Notes: generated by a model from the sequence alone, not told the origin. A stretch of DNA of 64,000 nt from Blastomyces gilchristii SLH14081 (GCF_000003855.2 NW_003101672.1:333483-397482); one strand, 5' to 3'. Shown: positions 49,423 to 62,980, counted from the stretch's first letter. Translations and numbers: made by a program.

Positions 49423-49680
49423 TGTAAGAATAAGAGCTCGCAGGCGATTATTCGGGTGTTTGCAGCTTGGCGTGATATGTACTGTTAACTACTAGAAGTA
49501 TTCACAGTAGAAAGATAGAATGTAGAGGTCAAATGTATAATAGCATTCAAGCTGAGTTGTGAATAGTATTCATGAACTTCAGTCTATATAGTTGTGTGTA
49601 GTCAAGAGCTGCTAACTCTATTGATTACACAAGAGATAGAAATAGAGATAAAGAATCTGTAAGAAGTGAGATTTCTTACA
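49423..49680 (-). repeat. GyC-2 3' LTR
   Basis: 258 bp. The outer end is intact (gagctcgcaggcgattattcg); the inner end is degraded mainly at CG and GG (agaatctgtaagaagtgag). Confidence 0.9.
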
Positions 49681-49883
49681 TATCTCTTCCTCTCTAAGGC
49701 TTTGTCCATGAAGTCTTTCACTGAGTGACTTTATAGAATTAGCTCAGCACTGCAGTGATACTCACTAAAAACTCTTCACATCTATAAAAAAACCTCAGTG
49801 AGGAAAAATCCCTTGTTATTATGAAGAGAAAAGAGTCTGTCACTCAGTTTCTTGTTTCACAAGGTTCTTTATAGCCTACAGAT

Positions 49884-52801
49884 CAGCTATCTTCTCAAGT
49901 TCTGTTAAACCTGCTGCAGGGCCTGATTCAATTAATCACTTGATTATTCAAAATACATATTCCTACTTAAAGAATGAATATTTTGAGCTCTTTTTCAATC
50001 TCTTGAAAAATGAATATCATTCTGAATACTGAAGAGAAGCCACTGAAGTGATTATTGCAAAACCTAATAGACAAATGTCAATTGCTAAGTCATATAGAGT
50101 AATATCTCTATTAAACTGTCTAGAAAAGGTTTTGAAAAAGATAATAGCTACTCAACTATCTTTTATAAGCTCTATTAATAGCTGTCTTTTATTCAGTGAA
50201 TAAATGAGAGATAGAAAACAATGTTCTGCAATTGACACTGTTCTCTCAGTTGTTCATGATATTCAAATAGCAAAGCATGAAGGTCTGGTCTCAACTGCAG
50301 TTTTTATTGATATAAAAGAAGCATTTGATCATGTTTCAAAGTCAAAGTTAATTCAGACTTTGAAGATATTAAAACTGCCACTTTCTCTAATAAAATGAGT
50401 TAACAGTTTTATGTCTAAAAGAATCATATCACTTTTCTTTGATAAAATGAAACAAGACAAGACTGAGATAAAAATAGAAGTGCTGCAAGAATCTTCAATC
50501 TCACTCATTTTATTTACAATATACACTGCATATCTATTCAAAGATAGAAATATAAAAATAGTGCAATCTTCAAGTTATGTAGATGATATTGATCTAGTCT
50601 ACAGCTTAAAAACTATCAAAGAGAATTTGAAAGTGATTGAAAAAGCTGTAAAGAAAATCTTTGTCAGAGCAGGTATCAATCAAATTCAATTTAATATGAA
50701 TAAAACTGAGTTAATTCATTTCTTTTCTAGATTTAATGAGAAAGAACTATCTCTAACTCTTTTAACTAGAGAGATTAAACCCAGTTTAAATGTTAAATGA
50801 TTAGAAGTATGATTAAACTTCAAGTTGAATTTTAAATATCATATTCAACAAAGAACTGTCAAGACAGAAAGACTATTGAACAACATTATCAGACTATCAA
50901 ATACAGAGAGAGGGCTATTCTTCCAGGCTATGAGACAGTTATATATAGCCTGTATTATCTCAGTAGCTGATTATGAAGTTAAAGTTTGATGAAATAATCA
51001 AGGAAATTTCACTGAACTCTTTCAAAGTCTGCAAAACAGAGCTTTAAGAAGAATTCTGAAAGCATTCAAATCATCTCCTATTAAAGCAATGAAAATTGAA
51101 GCTTCAATTCCTTCTTCTGCTATTAGATTTTAAAAGACCTGTATGAACTATGCTCTGAGAGTTATAAAGATGAGCTTAAATCATATAATCAGAGAAAGAG
51201 TCTCTTCTTCATTTTCATCAATTAACTCTGAAAATGAACTGAATTGGAATAGATTTCTTAATTGAAATGAAAATAATTCTTCAAAGAAAATGTCTTCTCA
51301 ACTGAATAGACTATGCTCACTGATTAAAAATTAATTTTCTTCTTTAAATGTTGAAAAAATTGATCATGAGAAGTTATCTTCATGAAGAGAAAAGCTTGAA
51401 TCTCTTATAGACATATAAATAAGTGAACTATCTAAAGAGAAAGAATATGAACAGCATTTGAAGAGAATTTCTACAATCAATATAAAAGACTCTATTCTGA
51501 TTTATTCAGATGACTCAAAAAATAAGAATTTGAATAGATTAGATGCAGACATTGCTTATACTGAAGATAATATTAATTTTATCTCAGATTTCTGGAATTT
51601 AGACTGTGAATCTGAAGTCTTTGACACTGAACTATTTACAATAGTGAAAGCTTTCAAACTTATTAAAATAAAATCTTATAAAAGAGAAAATAGTTTGAAA
51701 GAGGCATGAATATTCTCTGATAAATAAGCTGCTTTAAAAAGACTTAGAATAGTCAGATTCATAATGATCAAATGAATCTTGAACTTATCTTAAACTTCAT
51801 TTTACAAATTCAAAAGAGAAGAATATTAAAGCTGATAATTCATCTACACTGAGTTCCTGCTCATATGAATATTTATGATAATGAATTGGCTGATTCAGCT
51901 GCAAAAAAAGGTTCAGAATTAAGCAGATCTATTCAAAAAATTGTGTCCTGGTCTTTTATAAAGAGAAAAATAAAAGAATCTTATTTAGACAAGTGAAATG
52001 AAAGCTAGCAGAAACAAAAGAGAAGTATACATTATTCAAGATTTGAAACAAAACTCAAGTGGAAATCTTGTTTAATTAAATGTAAAAAGAAAATATTCTC
52101 ATCTATAATACAGCTGAAATTAGAACATGGCTATTTCAAATCTTATATACAAAGATTTGTTGATAGATTTGATTCAATAGAATGCTCATTCTGTAATGTA
52201 AATGAGAATTCTGAGTATATTGTAATGCACTGTGCATTATACAATAGCTTCAGAGTCAGATTGAAAGAGAAGTATGATCTAAATCAATTAAATATGAGAT
52301 TCTTATTCTCAAATGAGACAGGAATTAAATACTTAATAGACTTTCTATCAGAAACTCAAGCAGCTACAAGAAAATGGCTGCATTCAGAAATATCTGAATA
52401 TGAAGAGGAAATTGATCAGATATAGTCTGTTAAAACAGCTATATATTATCTTTTAATAATTTGTTTCATTACAGTCTCTCTTTATTTTACTTTACTTTTT
52501 CCTTTCTATTCTTTTCTATTTATCTATTTAATGTGTCTATCTTTAAGACTGTATTCTCTTTTCCTTTGTCATGATATTGTCAAATGATTTCAAAGTATCA
52601 GAAGATGCTAAAATACTGCAATTTGTAAACAGTTTTTGTATTCTGGGCTGGAATTTTCTGATTTTGCATATCTGAAATTGGTGAATGTATAATAGTTAAC
52701 TTTATAGATATAGGAAAAACCCTGAGAACTTTTAGTTCTCAGGTAGATGTCATAGTCTCTGACTGCATACATCTATAATTGAAGAATAATAATAATAATA
52801 A
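49884..52801 (+). mobile_element. Tad-like LINE, 5'-truncated (copy LINE-d): RT, RNase H, 3' tail
   Basis: 2918 bp inserted in GyC-2, with 14-bp target duplications tatagcctacagat at 49870-49883 and 52802-52815. The endonuclease is missing (compare LINE-b 682-1446), so the copy is 5'-truncated. RT: open at 50204-50398 and 50411-50800, with A-F-D-H-V region and catalytic Y-V-D-D at 50576-50587. RNase H: 51458-51709 with Y-S-D-D-S, E-V-F-D-T-E-L, then S-D-K near 51718. C-terminal C-S-F-C near 52180 and H-C near 52228, a zinc-finger-like end usual in Tad/I LINEs. Most stops are TGA replacing Trp, so it is the least damaged LINE copy. 3' end gaag(aat)n. Confidence 0.92.
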
Positions 52802-52815
52802 TATAGCCTACAGAT

Positions 52816-54150
52816 TCTTCTCTGACTATTACACAGATTCATCTCACATCTTTCATACAGAAGAGTTTCAGTTAACTCTCAATCATTTTCACAAGATTCT
52901 TGTGTGATCATCACACAGATTCATCTCACAGGTGAATCACTCTCTGTGAGATTATTCTCATCAAAGAAAAGTATTCATGAGTTGATCTTTCACTTATTCT
53001 CATAAATCATTGTTCTTTGACACTGTAGAATTGTGAGGAATTTTCCATTCTTTCATTAACTTTGTAGAATTGTAGAATCAAGATATCTGCAGTCTGTAAT
53101 CACTCTTTGTAGTTATATAGAAAGATTCATGCTGATAATTCATAATCACTCTTTATTTACTAGAGTAATCTGACTGTCTCATAAGATCACTCACAGTGTA
53201 AGCAAACCTCTCTAGAGTATTATAAATATCTCAGATCTGTTCATAGAATCTCATCTTCTTTTTCCTTTTTCTGTAACAGCTCTTATTCTTATAAACTGTG
53301 AGTATTCTCATTCATCTGCAAAGTGTTTTCACTCACATGATAGAGAGAGAGTGTTTCTGACAATATTCATATATTAATTTAAGAACTTCTCAAGAATAAA
53401 AAGATTTTCAATTTCAATATCTTTATAAACAATGTCTGATTACTGCTGAGCTTCTTATAAGTGTCTCTGCAACTTCTCTGATCACTTTTTATCAGCTGAT
53501 AAAGCAGAGATATCACTGCTTATAACAGTATCTTCATTTCTCTCATCTCTGTCACTGCATCTGATCTTCAAGTCAGCAGCTAACTTCATGTCTTTTTCAG
53601 ACCAGCTTCTGACTTCAAGTAGTGCAGTCTCACTCTTTGCTGTAAGTCTCTGTATAAGTAATTCCTTACAGATTCTAGCTGACAGTTCTTGTAAAGCTCT
53701 CAGTGTTATCAGTGTCTTCTGCAGCTCTGCAGATCTACAATCATCTCTCTTCTACTCATACAATCTCTGATCAGATATATGCTAATATGTCTAGATTCTC
53801 TATCAACAGTTCTCACACTGCAGTGCATTTCTGCAATTTCATTGTCAATGAGAGATAAGTTCTCAGGTACTGATAAAATTCAGATAATCAAGGTAATGTG
53901 AATATCATGAATTCATGACAGAAGTTAATCTGAATAGATAAGCCTTCTCTCTGTATCTCAATTATTTCTGAGCTGAACACTTCAGCACAACTGAGAGAGT
54001 GAACACAGCTTTATAAGAAGTATCTAGTCATATATACAGATAATCAGCTCTCAAGACTCTGCTGCAACTGTATACACTCTGATGTTCAACTTCTCTGAAG
54101 TCTGTGTATTTCTGACAGTCTTCACATCAAATATAACAATTGTCTGTACT
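52816..54150 (-). pseudogene. GyC-2 additional ORF, function unknown
   Basis: This is the reverse counterpart of the extra sense ORF of GyC-1 (17200-18300); the remaining end of the ORF lies at about 49690-49870, on the other side of LINE-d. More damaged than in GyC-1. The Ser-rich plus-strand frame at 53588-53770 is its shadow. Confidence 0.45.
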
Positions 54151-54499
54151 GTAGATATAATACTCTCTGCTTCTTTGAAGAGAGAAATTGATAGTTGTTG
54201 AGAAATTGAGTGTCACAGATATTAAGAATATAAGTGTGAGTTTTCTTTGTTTTTTCTTTATTAATCTCTAAATTATGTTTACAGATCTGTTTCTGTTTTC
54301 TTGTTTTTTTTTAACTTTACTAAGAACATAATTTCTTCTTCTCTTTTTATACACTGCAGACTGTTCATTTCAGTAGAAACTTATTATCTTATAGACTAGA
54401 ATTTGTAAATGACAGTGTTAATATCTTTGTTATAATCAGCTTCTTAGTGAAGACTGTATCATTCTGACTTATCAGAATTCATAGCATGAAAGTCATGTC

Positions 54500-57400
54500 T
54501 TAGCTTTCACAGATGTCTTATCTGCTCAGATAATTCTCAAGTGAACTTATTCATATTATCAGAATACTCTTATCATTGAATCTTGAATTAGAGCTTATAA
54601 TCTCACTTCTCTAAGTCAATAATTTCTTTGATCTGATATTCTCTTTCACTCTCTAATACTTTATGAATAGAGTGATGAGTCACAGAGTTCTCTTCTGAGA
54701 ATTTCTTATATTCACAGAGTAAAGAGATATGAAAAACATTATATATCTACAACTCAGATAACAGTTTCAATCTGTAGAACTATAAACTAACTTTCTTTAT
54801 AATCTTATAAAACTCTGTTTATAAGAGATTCAGCTTCTTACTAGATCTCTGTGTGATAATATTTTTTAGACTTAGTCAGACTTTATTATCTTTTTTAAAA
54901 CTCTTTATAATATACTTGAAGTCATAGTATCTCTTCTGATACTCTTAAGTCTTTTTCAAGAATTCACAGACTTTCTCTCAGATATTCTGAATTCTCTCAG
55001 CTCATTCACAGATATCACTACACTCTATAGTATACTCTTATGAGTTCATCAAGATCATTTACAGATAAGTCTCAGTGAGTATCTCAAAGACAGTTTTGTC
55101 TGTGCTGATATACTTTGAGTTATTGTATATAAACTCTGTGAGTGATAATCAATGCACTCAGTTATTCTGATTGTAATTAACAAAGTATCACAGATACTGT
55201 TTTAATATACTTATCAGATACTCTGTCTCATTATCTGTCTATTGATAAAAAGTTATACTTAGATATTATAAGATCTTCAGTATAGTTATCAGATCAGATC
55301 AGAACTCTTCTATTAAGATTGATTCTCTATCTGAGATAATATTCACAGATAATTCATGCAACTGAATCATATCACAGATGAAGATATGAGTTAAATTCTT
55401 TAACTTTAAGTTCTTACAGATGAGTATAAAGTGTGTCATCTTAATAAAGTAATTCACTATCATCAGTACACTGTTAAAACAGATATCATATATGTTCTTA
55501 CTTTCAGAGAGACTTATAAGAATGTTTATTTCTAGCTATTTTCAAGGTTTCTGTAGAATGAGTAGAGAAGTAAGTTCTTTATATAATCTGAATCATACTA
55601 TCTGCAAATTCTGATAAATAGTATAAGAATTCACTATCTTCTTCATAAGTTCTTATATCTTCAGTTAGAAGTATTTTCTTATAAGCAACTCATGAGTTCT
55701 AGTATCTATAAAATGATCTACTAGAGAAGAGTCATAATACCTTTTAATAAGTTTTATATATAGAAACTTATTTATAGATATATAAATTCAGCTCTCTCTT
55801 TATAAGAGACTATTTAAGTCTCTTTATCTCTTTATTTCTGTAGGATTAATCTCTGCTATAAGCAGTTTCTGAATATACTGAGTATATTCATTCTTTAGTT
55901 ATAGTTCAGATAATCTGAATAGAAGATCTTATAAAGACTTATACTCTGTTTCTTCTTATATCAGATCTTCTACAGTACTTCTCAAAGCTTATAAATTCTT
56001 CAGATTATAGATACTCTCTTCAAGAATTCTTACAGAGATTTTCAGAGTGTTAACTCTCAGTGTTATAGAGAGTAGATATACAGACTTATTCTCTTTCTTT
56101 TCTCTCTTCTCTTATAGAGAATTAAGAGACTCTTCAGTCAATCTCTTTATAACACTCAGTTCAAGTATTCTGTAAAGCTTTTCTATCTTCTCTAGTCTCT
56201 CTATGTCTGTGACTCTGATCTTCTTAACATAGTCTGATGTGTGAGAGAGTTCATTTACTGAGCTCTTAGTTCTCTTAATATACTCTATCTTGAATCAGAA
56301 CTTACTCAGTCTCTGAGCTTAACAGATCTATCACTGTGAGAGTTTGTTGATTGAAGTAAACTGTTATAAGCTGTTATAATCAGTTTTAATAGTAATCACT
56401 GTTACAAGACTCTCAAAATAGTGATATCAGTGATAGAAGAATTTCACTATAATAAGCAGCTTCTGATTATGAATATCATAGTTAATCTCTGCAGATTGTA
56501 TCTTTTATAAGAAAAAGGTCACTGAAACTAAGTTCTTATTTAGCTGTAGTTATAAGACTCTTTCTGAAATTATAAAGAAGAAGACATCTGTCTTCAATCT
56601 GATTAAGAGTAAGAGATTAAAGTGAAACAGTATCACTGTGTCTATGAATATCTATTTCAATCTTATAAAGACTCTGTAAGCTTCTAAGATAAGAAAGTTC
56701 TTATAGCTCTTTCTTCTTAACAATCTTTTCATTCTTTATTTATAAGATGACTTCTTCTTATTTTCACTCTTCAGTATGTCTGTAAGTGTCAAGAAGATTC
56801 TTATAAATGCAAAGATAAATTATCTATAGAAATTTATAAAGCTCAGAAAGATCTGAATCTTATAAATACTAGTTTACTTCAGTTATAATAGAATAGTCTT
56901 AATCTATGAAGATTTTATCTGAATATCATCTGCAGTGATTACATATTCTAGAAAATTAATTCAATAGATACTGAAGTTATACTTTATAAGCTTAATATAC
57001 AGTTCTGTCTTATCTAAGATCTTCAACATACTTTACACATACTCAGTATATTCTTTCTTCTTCACAGAGTATATTATCACATTATTCAGATATATTATCA
57101 TGAAGACATTCAGATATATATAAAGTATTTTATTAATAAAAGACTGAAATATCACAGAGATATTAGTCAAATCAAAAGATATTACTAGATATTCAAATAA
57201 TTTCAGTGCAGTTCTAAAGACAGTCTTTTATTTATTCTCAGATTATATTCATAGCTGTGTATATATATTAATTACATTCAGTTATGTGAATATGACAGCT
57301 TCTGTGAGACAGTTAATCATATTCTCAATTAGAGATAGAGAATAGTGACTCTTTATTATCTTAGAGTTCAGATTGTAATAGTCTATACATAATCTGAGAT

Positions 57401-58000
57401 CTTTATTCTTCTTCTTCATGAATATCACAGAGGCTTCTGCAGAGATCTGTGAAGATTGAATAAAGTTATTCTTCAGATTCTTCTTTATATAGACTTACAA
57501 GATCTCTGTCTCATAATAAGAGAGCTTATAGATTAATTCTCAGAAGAGTTTCTACTCTTCTATTAAATCTATTATCAGATTCTTCTCACAATAAGAAGAA
57601 AGCTCAGCTGCTTTTACTGAGCTGAACATTTCTACAAGATCTCAGTATTTCTCTGATATCTGAAGCTCTGTTTTCATAATTATAAAGTTCTCAGACATTT
57701 ATAAAGTTATTATATAGATAAGCTTGTCTTCTCTAATTTACTCTGCAGTATCAACTGATTCTATCTCTGTAAGTAAGTCTGTTAATACTGATGAGAAGTA
57801 TAAATCTGACTTATAGACAGCTATGTGTGAATTATGTCTTTGAAGTTATATAAGTTTCAAGTACATGTTATCTGTGATGTCTATGATAATTACAGTTTCT
57901 GTAAATCTTCTTCAAATTCTGAAGAGATCTTGCAATTCAAAGATAGCTCTTATAAGTCTCTCAGTTCTCAGATCTGAGTTCTCACACTCTGCTTATTATA
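54500..58000 (-). pseudogene. GyC-2 pol
   Basis: Collinear in reverse with GyC-1 12960-16440. The RT catalytic region lies near 57110-57080 (Y-L-N-x-x-I-I-Y-like on the minus strand), the integrase core near 55560-55300, and the chromodomain-like end near 54530-54480. No frame longer than about 60 codons remains, so it is more decayed than GyC-1. Confidence 0.72.
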
Positions 58001-58229
58001 AGAGTAGATTCTCAGTTTTTATCACTTAGCTTTTTTACTTTATAAGCTTTAGAGATACTACAGTGATCTGAGATTCTGAGTTTATTAATACTTCTTATAC
58101 TTACAGAGTAGTAGCACTGTAGTGTAATCTCTTTTCATAAGTAAGTATTTTCATTGAAGAAGTAACAGATTCAGATATCAGCTTTAAGACTCTTAAGAAG
58201 ACTGTTGCTGACTCTGTCTATGACTTCTC

Positions 58230-59340
58230 AAATTTCTATTTTAATTTATTCAGATAGTTTGCACAGAGATATTCTGATTTAGAATAAATAAAGTAAAGAC
58301 TCTATTTCTTAATCTCTCTGTTATACACTCTATTCATAGAAGCTTATAAAGCTCTCTCTCTCTGCTTAGCAGTTAGATGTAAATCTCTCTATATCTTATC
58401 ATCTTTCTCTAATAAATCTGTTCTCTGTTATTCTGATTCTTGCAGAGCTGATTAATGATCTGCTCTTCACAGATCTGTGACTCTTACAGTAATCTGTAAG
58501 TAGTGAATAAGAGTTGTCAGTTTCTTCAGAGTTAAGAGCTTAGAGTCTTACTCAATGAGCTTATTCTACATATATTTATTCAGTCTCTTTATGAATATCA
58601 TTATTCAGATCTTATTTTAAAGCTCTGTTTTCACAGATTTTAATTCACATCACAATTTTATAAAGTGCTGTAAGTAGTCTTTATCAGATTTCTCACCTCT
58701 TTTTCTAATATTGATGATTACAGCTCAGATATTCTCTGTCTAACTTATAAAGTCTCTTCACTTATTCTCTAGATAGATCTTAAGAACAGATCAGCAGAAT
58801 CTCTTATAATCATTCTTTAGATAATTTAGTCAGTTCTTAACTTCAGTATAGTAGAGATCTGTTATTATATAGATAACAGCTTCTTCATCTTTTATATCAC
58901 ACAGTCAGACTTGTAAGTCAATTTCAAATACAAACTTGTAAAAGCTTTTATAGATTATAGTTTAATAAGTGATCTTAAGTAGTCATAGCTTAAGAAAGTT
59001 TCTTTTCAGTTCATGAATATCTCTAAAGATCATGTCTAGAGACTCAGTTCAAGAGTATTTATAGATAGTAAGCATTTCTTATAGAAAAATAGCTTAATTC
59101 TGCAGAAGATGCTTAAGAATGTTCTTCACTGAGATTGATTTATTTATAAGTTCAGAGAGTTTCTCTGTCACAGATGCAGAGAATAATATTCTGTAAGTAA
59201 TTAATAAGTTCTCTGAGACTTCTTTCACAGAGATTATTCATGATTCAGATGACTGCTTCTAGATGTCTGCAGTAGAGTTTACAGAAATTGAAGTATACAA
59301 GTTTCTAGTTCTTTCAGTCATAACAGGTGATTACTGACTG
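58230..59340 (-). pseudogene. GyC-2 gag
   Basis: Reverse counterpart of 11610-12730. The nucleocapsid knuckle at about 58310-58265 reads Y-F-I-Y-S-K-S-E-Y-L-C-A-N-Y. All four zinc ligands (C, C, H, C) of GyC-1 have become Tyr through tgt-to-tat and cat-to-tat changes, both CpA-to-TpA type. Confidence 0.72.
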
Positions 59341-59353
59341 ACTGAGCTTGAAA

Positions 59354-59611
59354 TGTAAGAATAAGAGCTTGTAGATGATTATTTGAGTATTTGCAGCTTG
59401 ATATGATATATACTGTTAACTACTAGAAGTATTTACAGTAGAAAGATAGAATGTAAAGATCAAATATATAATAGTATTCAAGCTGAGTTATGAATAGTAT
59501 TCGCAAACTTCAGTCTATATAGTTGTATGTAGCCAAGGGCCGCTAACCCTATTGATTACGCGAGAGATAGGAATAGGGGTAAAGGATTCGCGAGGAGCGG
59601 GATTTCTTACA
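59354..59611 (-). repeat. GyC-2 5' LTR
   Basis: 258 bp. The outer end is intact (gccgctaaccctattgattacgcg, ggattcgcgaggagcggg); the inner end is degraded (gagcttgtagatgattatttg). Confidence 0.9.
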
Positions 59612-62306
59612 GTTCTTGATATTCTTTTCTAAACTCATCAGTGAAGATGAGAATGTCATTAAGATATATAGATGTAAATTCATTAAGAAAATTTCAGAGT
59701 ACTCAGTTGATATACTTCTGAAATGTACTGAGAGTATTGATCAGTTCAAAAAGTGTAACTATTCATTCAAAGAGATTATAATATGTTTGAAATGCTGTAA
59801 GTCATTCATCTTCTTCAGTGATACAGATTTTATGAAACATGATAATAATATCTAGTTTTGTAAATCATTGAGCTTGTTCAATGTAAGCTAGAGTTTCATT
59901 GATAAGAGATAAAGAATAGCAGTTCTTCTTGATTAATCTGTTCAATTCTCAATAGTTCACACAGAATCAGAGTTCTTTATCTGATTTCTTTACAAAGAGA
60001 ATAGAAGCTGCAGCAGAAGAGTTGCTAATATGTATGAATTTCTTATTTAACAGATTATTGAGTGTCTTCTGAAGAAGAAGAAGTTCATCTTAAGACATGT
60101 TATAAACAGAGTCTCATGATGACTCAGAGTTCTTATCATTCTTGTTTTCTAACTTGATACTGTGATCCACTTCTGAGTCTTGTAAGAAGAGTATATTTAT
60201 AGTATTATCTTGTTAAAAGATATCTAGATATTCATGATATTGTTGAGAGAGTTTTGTATGAGAATCTGTTATTGTAGTACAGAATAACTTCTCTAGAACT
60301 TTCTTAATATCAGTCAGACTGACAGAATAGATTGCTACATGATTCTGCTATTAATAATCTTTTCAGCAACCTTCTTTTCAGAGCATTTCATAGGCATTGA
60401 CAGAGATCTGTATCAGATTCATAGTCTTATAAATGTCATCTTTGTGAATTCTATCATTGTTAGGGAATATTAAGCTTCTGTTTCAAGTATTCAATAAGAT
60501 GCCTTGTTCAGATAGCTAGACAAGTTCTAATATAAGATTATAATCAAGATTATCAACTTCATATATATAGGCATCTTCACATTGATGTTCTTTAATATCT
60601 ATGTTCAACTTCATCATGTAACAGGTACAAACATCTTTTGAGGCATTAAATTCTGCAAGAAGTTGAGATTTTAATAAGAGAATACACTGAAGATTGTAAC
60701 ATCTTACAACTGAAGATTTAATCATTGTATAATAATATAGATCACTGTCTATCATGGCTTTCATATTATACATATTATCAATCACAGTAGATACAAGAAT
60801 TACATTCATTGTCATTTTCTCTTCAAATTATTATCATTCAATCTCTTTAAGCTTCTGTTTACAAATTTGAACAGAAGCTAATCTTTTCCCTGTTTTATTA
60901 AGACATTCTCATAGTTATCTTCTGAATCTTTCTTCACTGCAATGTAGTTGATGTGAACAGGCACTGATTCATTCTTTGAGTGAGAAGATATATAGACTGA
61001 TTGACAGTTGAAAGTAATATATTCTGATCAGTAATAGTTAATGCACACTTCTTATTAATATTGATCAGTGACTTCTTCAGAAGTGATCTCAGAAACTCAG
61101 AAGCCTGTTTAAATTATGAAGACTCTTGCTTATATATAGATATTTAAGTCTACTCAATTCATAGCATCTGCATTATTGTTGTTATTTCTTGACACAGGTG
61201 TATAAGTGGCTGAGTTATTCCTCAGTATGAGTGTGTGAGTGTATTATCTTCTGCTACTATTCTGTATACTCTTGAGCTTGATAAGATGATTGTTCAATGT
61301 CTGAAGCTGTGTGCAGAAGTCTTTATAAGTTGAGTCTTCATTTACACTTATAAGAGTCTGTAAGAGTTTAAAAGTTAATGTCTTCTTAAGCATACTAATC
61401 TTCATTCAATTCTCTCAAGATTGATCACCTGCTTCTAAGATCTTGATATTAAAGTCAGGAATAAATCTTATAAGAGAAGTGTTTCTCTGTCAGATACTCT
61501 ATAATCAATCTAACACTTTCTGTTACATAGCAGTGTCTCAGAACAGAATATCAAGATGTTTGATAATATTATCAGATATTCATACCACTGGTTCACATGC
61601 TTTCATTTATAAATGAAACTTTTGTTTTATGTGATTCTTCAATTGTTCATTGATATATCAATCTTGATTAGTTAGTGAACTGATGATATCTTCATTCATA
61701 CTCAGTTTTGTAAGCATTTTCATTCTTCATAATGAGTAGAGAGTGAGATTGAATGTATTGAAATATACAGAAGTATCTAAGCATTCTTTCAGTGCTTTTA
61801 TATTCAATTCTGTAAATGTTGAAATTGCATGAGTTTCTTGTTGAATTAATTATTGAATTTTCTTATATTAAAGTTATTAAGTTGCATGTATATCAGCTAT
61901 CTGTTGCTGTTGTAATTTCAAACATTACTCAGAGTTACTGTGATATTACTTCTATACTTGTATTCAAGAGTTCTTTTATATTATCATTAGACATGATTAT
62001 ATTGTTTATTGAATATGTAATATCTGTGATATTTAAACAAGTGTAATTGTATGAATATCTTATATGTCTGAGATGTCAGAACTCTCAGATCTTTCACTGA
62101 CATTCTCTTGTAAAATCTTATTGCAGAGTCAGAGTGACTGATAAGCAAGCTTCTATCTAAGAACTTGATATCTGCTTTAACTGATTATTGCTCTTTTTTA
62201 CATATTATTATATATTCAGATATCTTCTTGATAAATAATCATTTCTAATAAGAAGATAATATATGAATAATTATTTCTAATAAGAAGATGATGAATGTTT
62301 TTCAAG
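59612..62306 (-). pseudogene. GyA-2 leader, gag, protease and RT (5' part)
   Basis: Minus strand from 62306: leader; gag from about 61990 to 60900; protease open at 60815-60516 with the active site as M-I-D-S-D-L-Y-Y-Y, preceded by V-I-D-N-M-Y-N-M-K; RT down to Y-L-N-D-I-L-I-F at about 59670-59645. GyC-2 then interrupts. The same 99-codon protease block is found in GyA-1 (27880-28180), with substitutions that follow C-to-T damage. Confidence 0.78.
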
Positions 62307-62597
62307 TGTAAGAGGTCTACACTGAATAGATCAGTATGATATATAGATCTTATATAATAAAGTGAAAAATGTTAAAGAAGAAAAAGAAAGAGAAAGTGCA
62401 AGAATCAGTGATCAGAGTGAATATTTATATGTGTATGCAGTGTGTACACAGTGAAGCTTCAGAGCAGAAGAATAGAAATTCTGTGAGTTTTTTGACTGAG
62501 AATCAGTGATCAAGAATGACTGAGAATCGGAGCTTTCAGCGGAATCTATGAAGTGTAAAGAAATAGTCTGTATGATGATCGGGCGCAGCCCGTCACA
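62307..62597 (-). repeat. GyA-2 5' LTR
   Basis: 291 bp. The outer end (gatcgggcgcagcccgtcaca) is intact and includes the palindromic gggcgcagccc; the inner end (tgtaagaggtctacactg) is partly degraded. Confidence 0.9.
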
Positions 62598-62646
62598 AGA
62601 TTAGTTTCAATGAGCTGTTTACTATAGTAGTCTGAGCAGGTGAAGA

Positions 62647-62687
62647 GAGACAGTATAATACATGAGACAGTATAATACATGAGACAG
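62647..62687. repeat. 17-bp tandem duplication
   Basis: gagacagtataatacat occurs twice in tandem, plus a partial third copy (gagacag). GyB-2 has a single copy near 39205-39235, so the duplication is private to GyB-1. Confidence 0.75.
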
Positions 62688-62980
62688 AATTATAAAAGAT
62701 GAAATCTGTTAAATCTAGTCACTGAATGCTGTACTATATAGAGATTATGTAAGAGTAGTGACTAGTAAATAAAGGAAAAAGTGTAAGAAAAGAAAAGAAA
62801 TAATGAATTGATTATTAACTATAAGAGTTAGCTGTAAAAGACAAAATATTATTATACATTTTCATATATGACATGTTTAATCTATTTTCAACATTACATT
62901 ACCTGAAAACAAAAACATCAAAAACAAAGAAAATCTTAAAACTTGAGATTTACAAGAGATTTGAGAGCTGTATGCTGCTC

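Larger units (their letters stand above)
49423..59611 (-). mobile_element. GyC Ty3/Gypsy retrotransposon, complete, holding a LINE (copy GyC-2)
   Basis: 258-bp LTRs at 59354-59611 (5') and 49423-49680 (3'). Target duplications gttct at 49418-49422 and 59612-59616. Removing LINE-d and its duplication leaves 7257 bp, matching the 7253 bp of GyC-1. Inserted just past the RT catalytic box of GyA-2. Confidence 0.93.
46690..62597 (-). mobile_element. GyA chromodomain Ty3/Gypsy retrotransposon, complete, split by GyC-2 (copy GyA-2)
   Basis: Minus strand: 5' LTR 62597-62307, leader, gag, protease, RT up to the catalytic box, [GyC-2 at 49423-59611], RNase H, integrase, chromodomain, 3' LTR 46979-46690. 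Target duplications agatt at 46685-46689 and 62598-62602. Without GyC-2 it is about 5.7 kb. It interrupts GyB-1. Confidence 0.93.
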
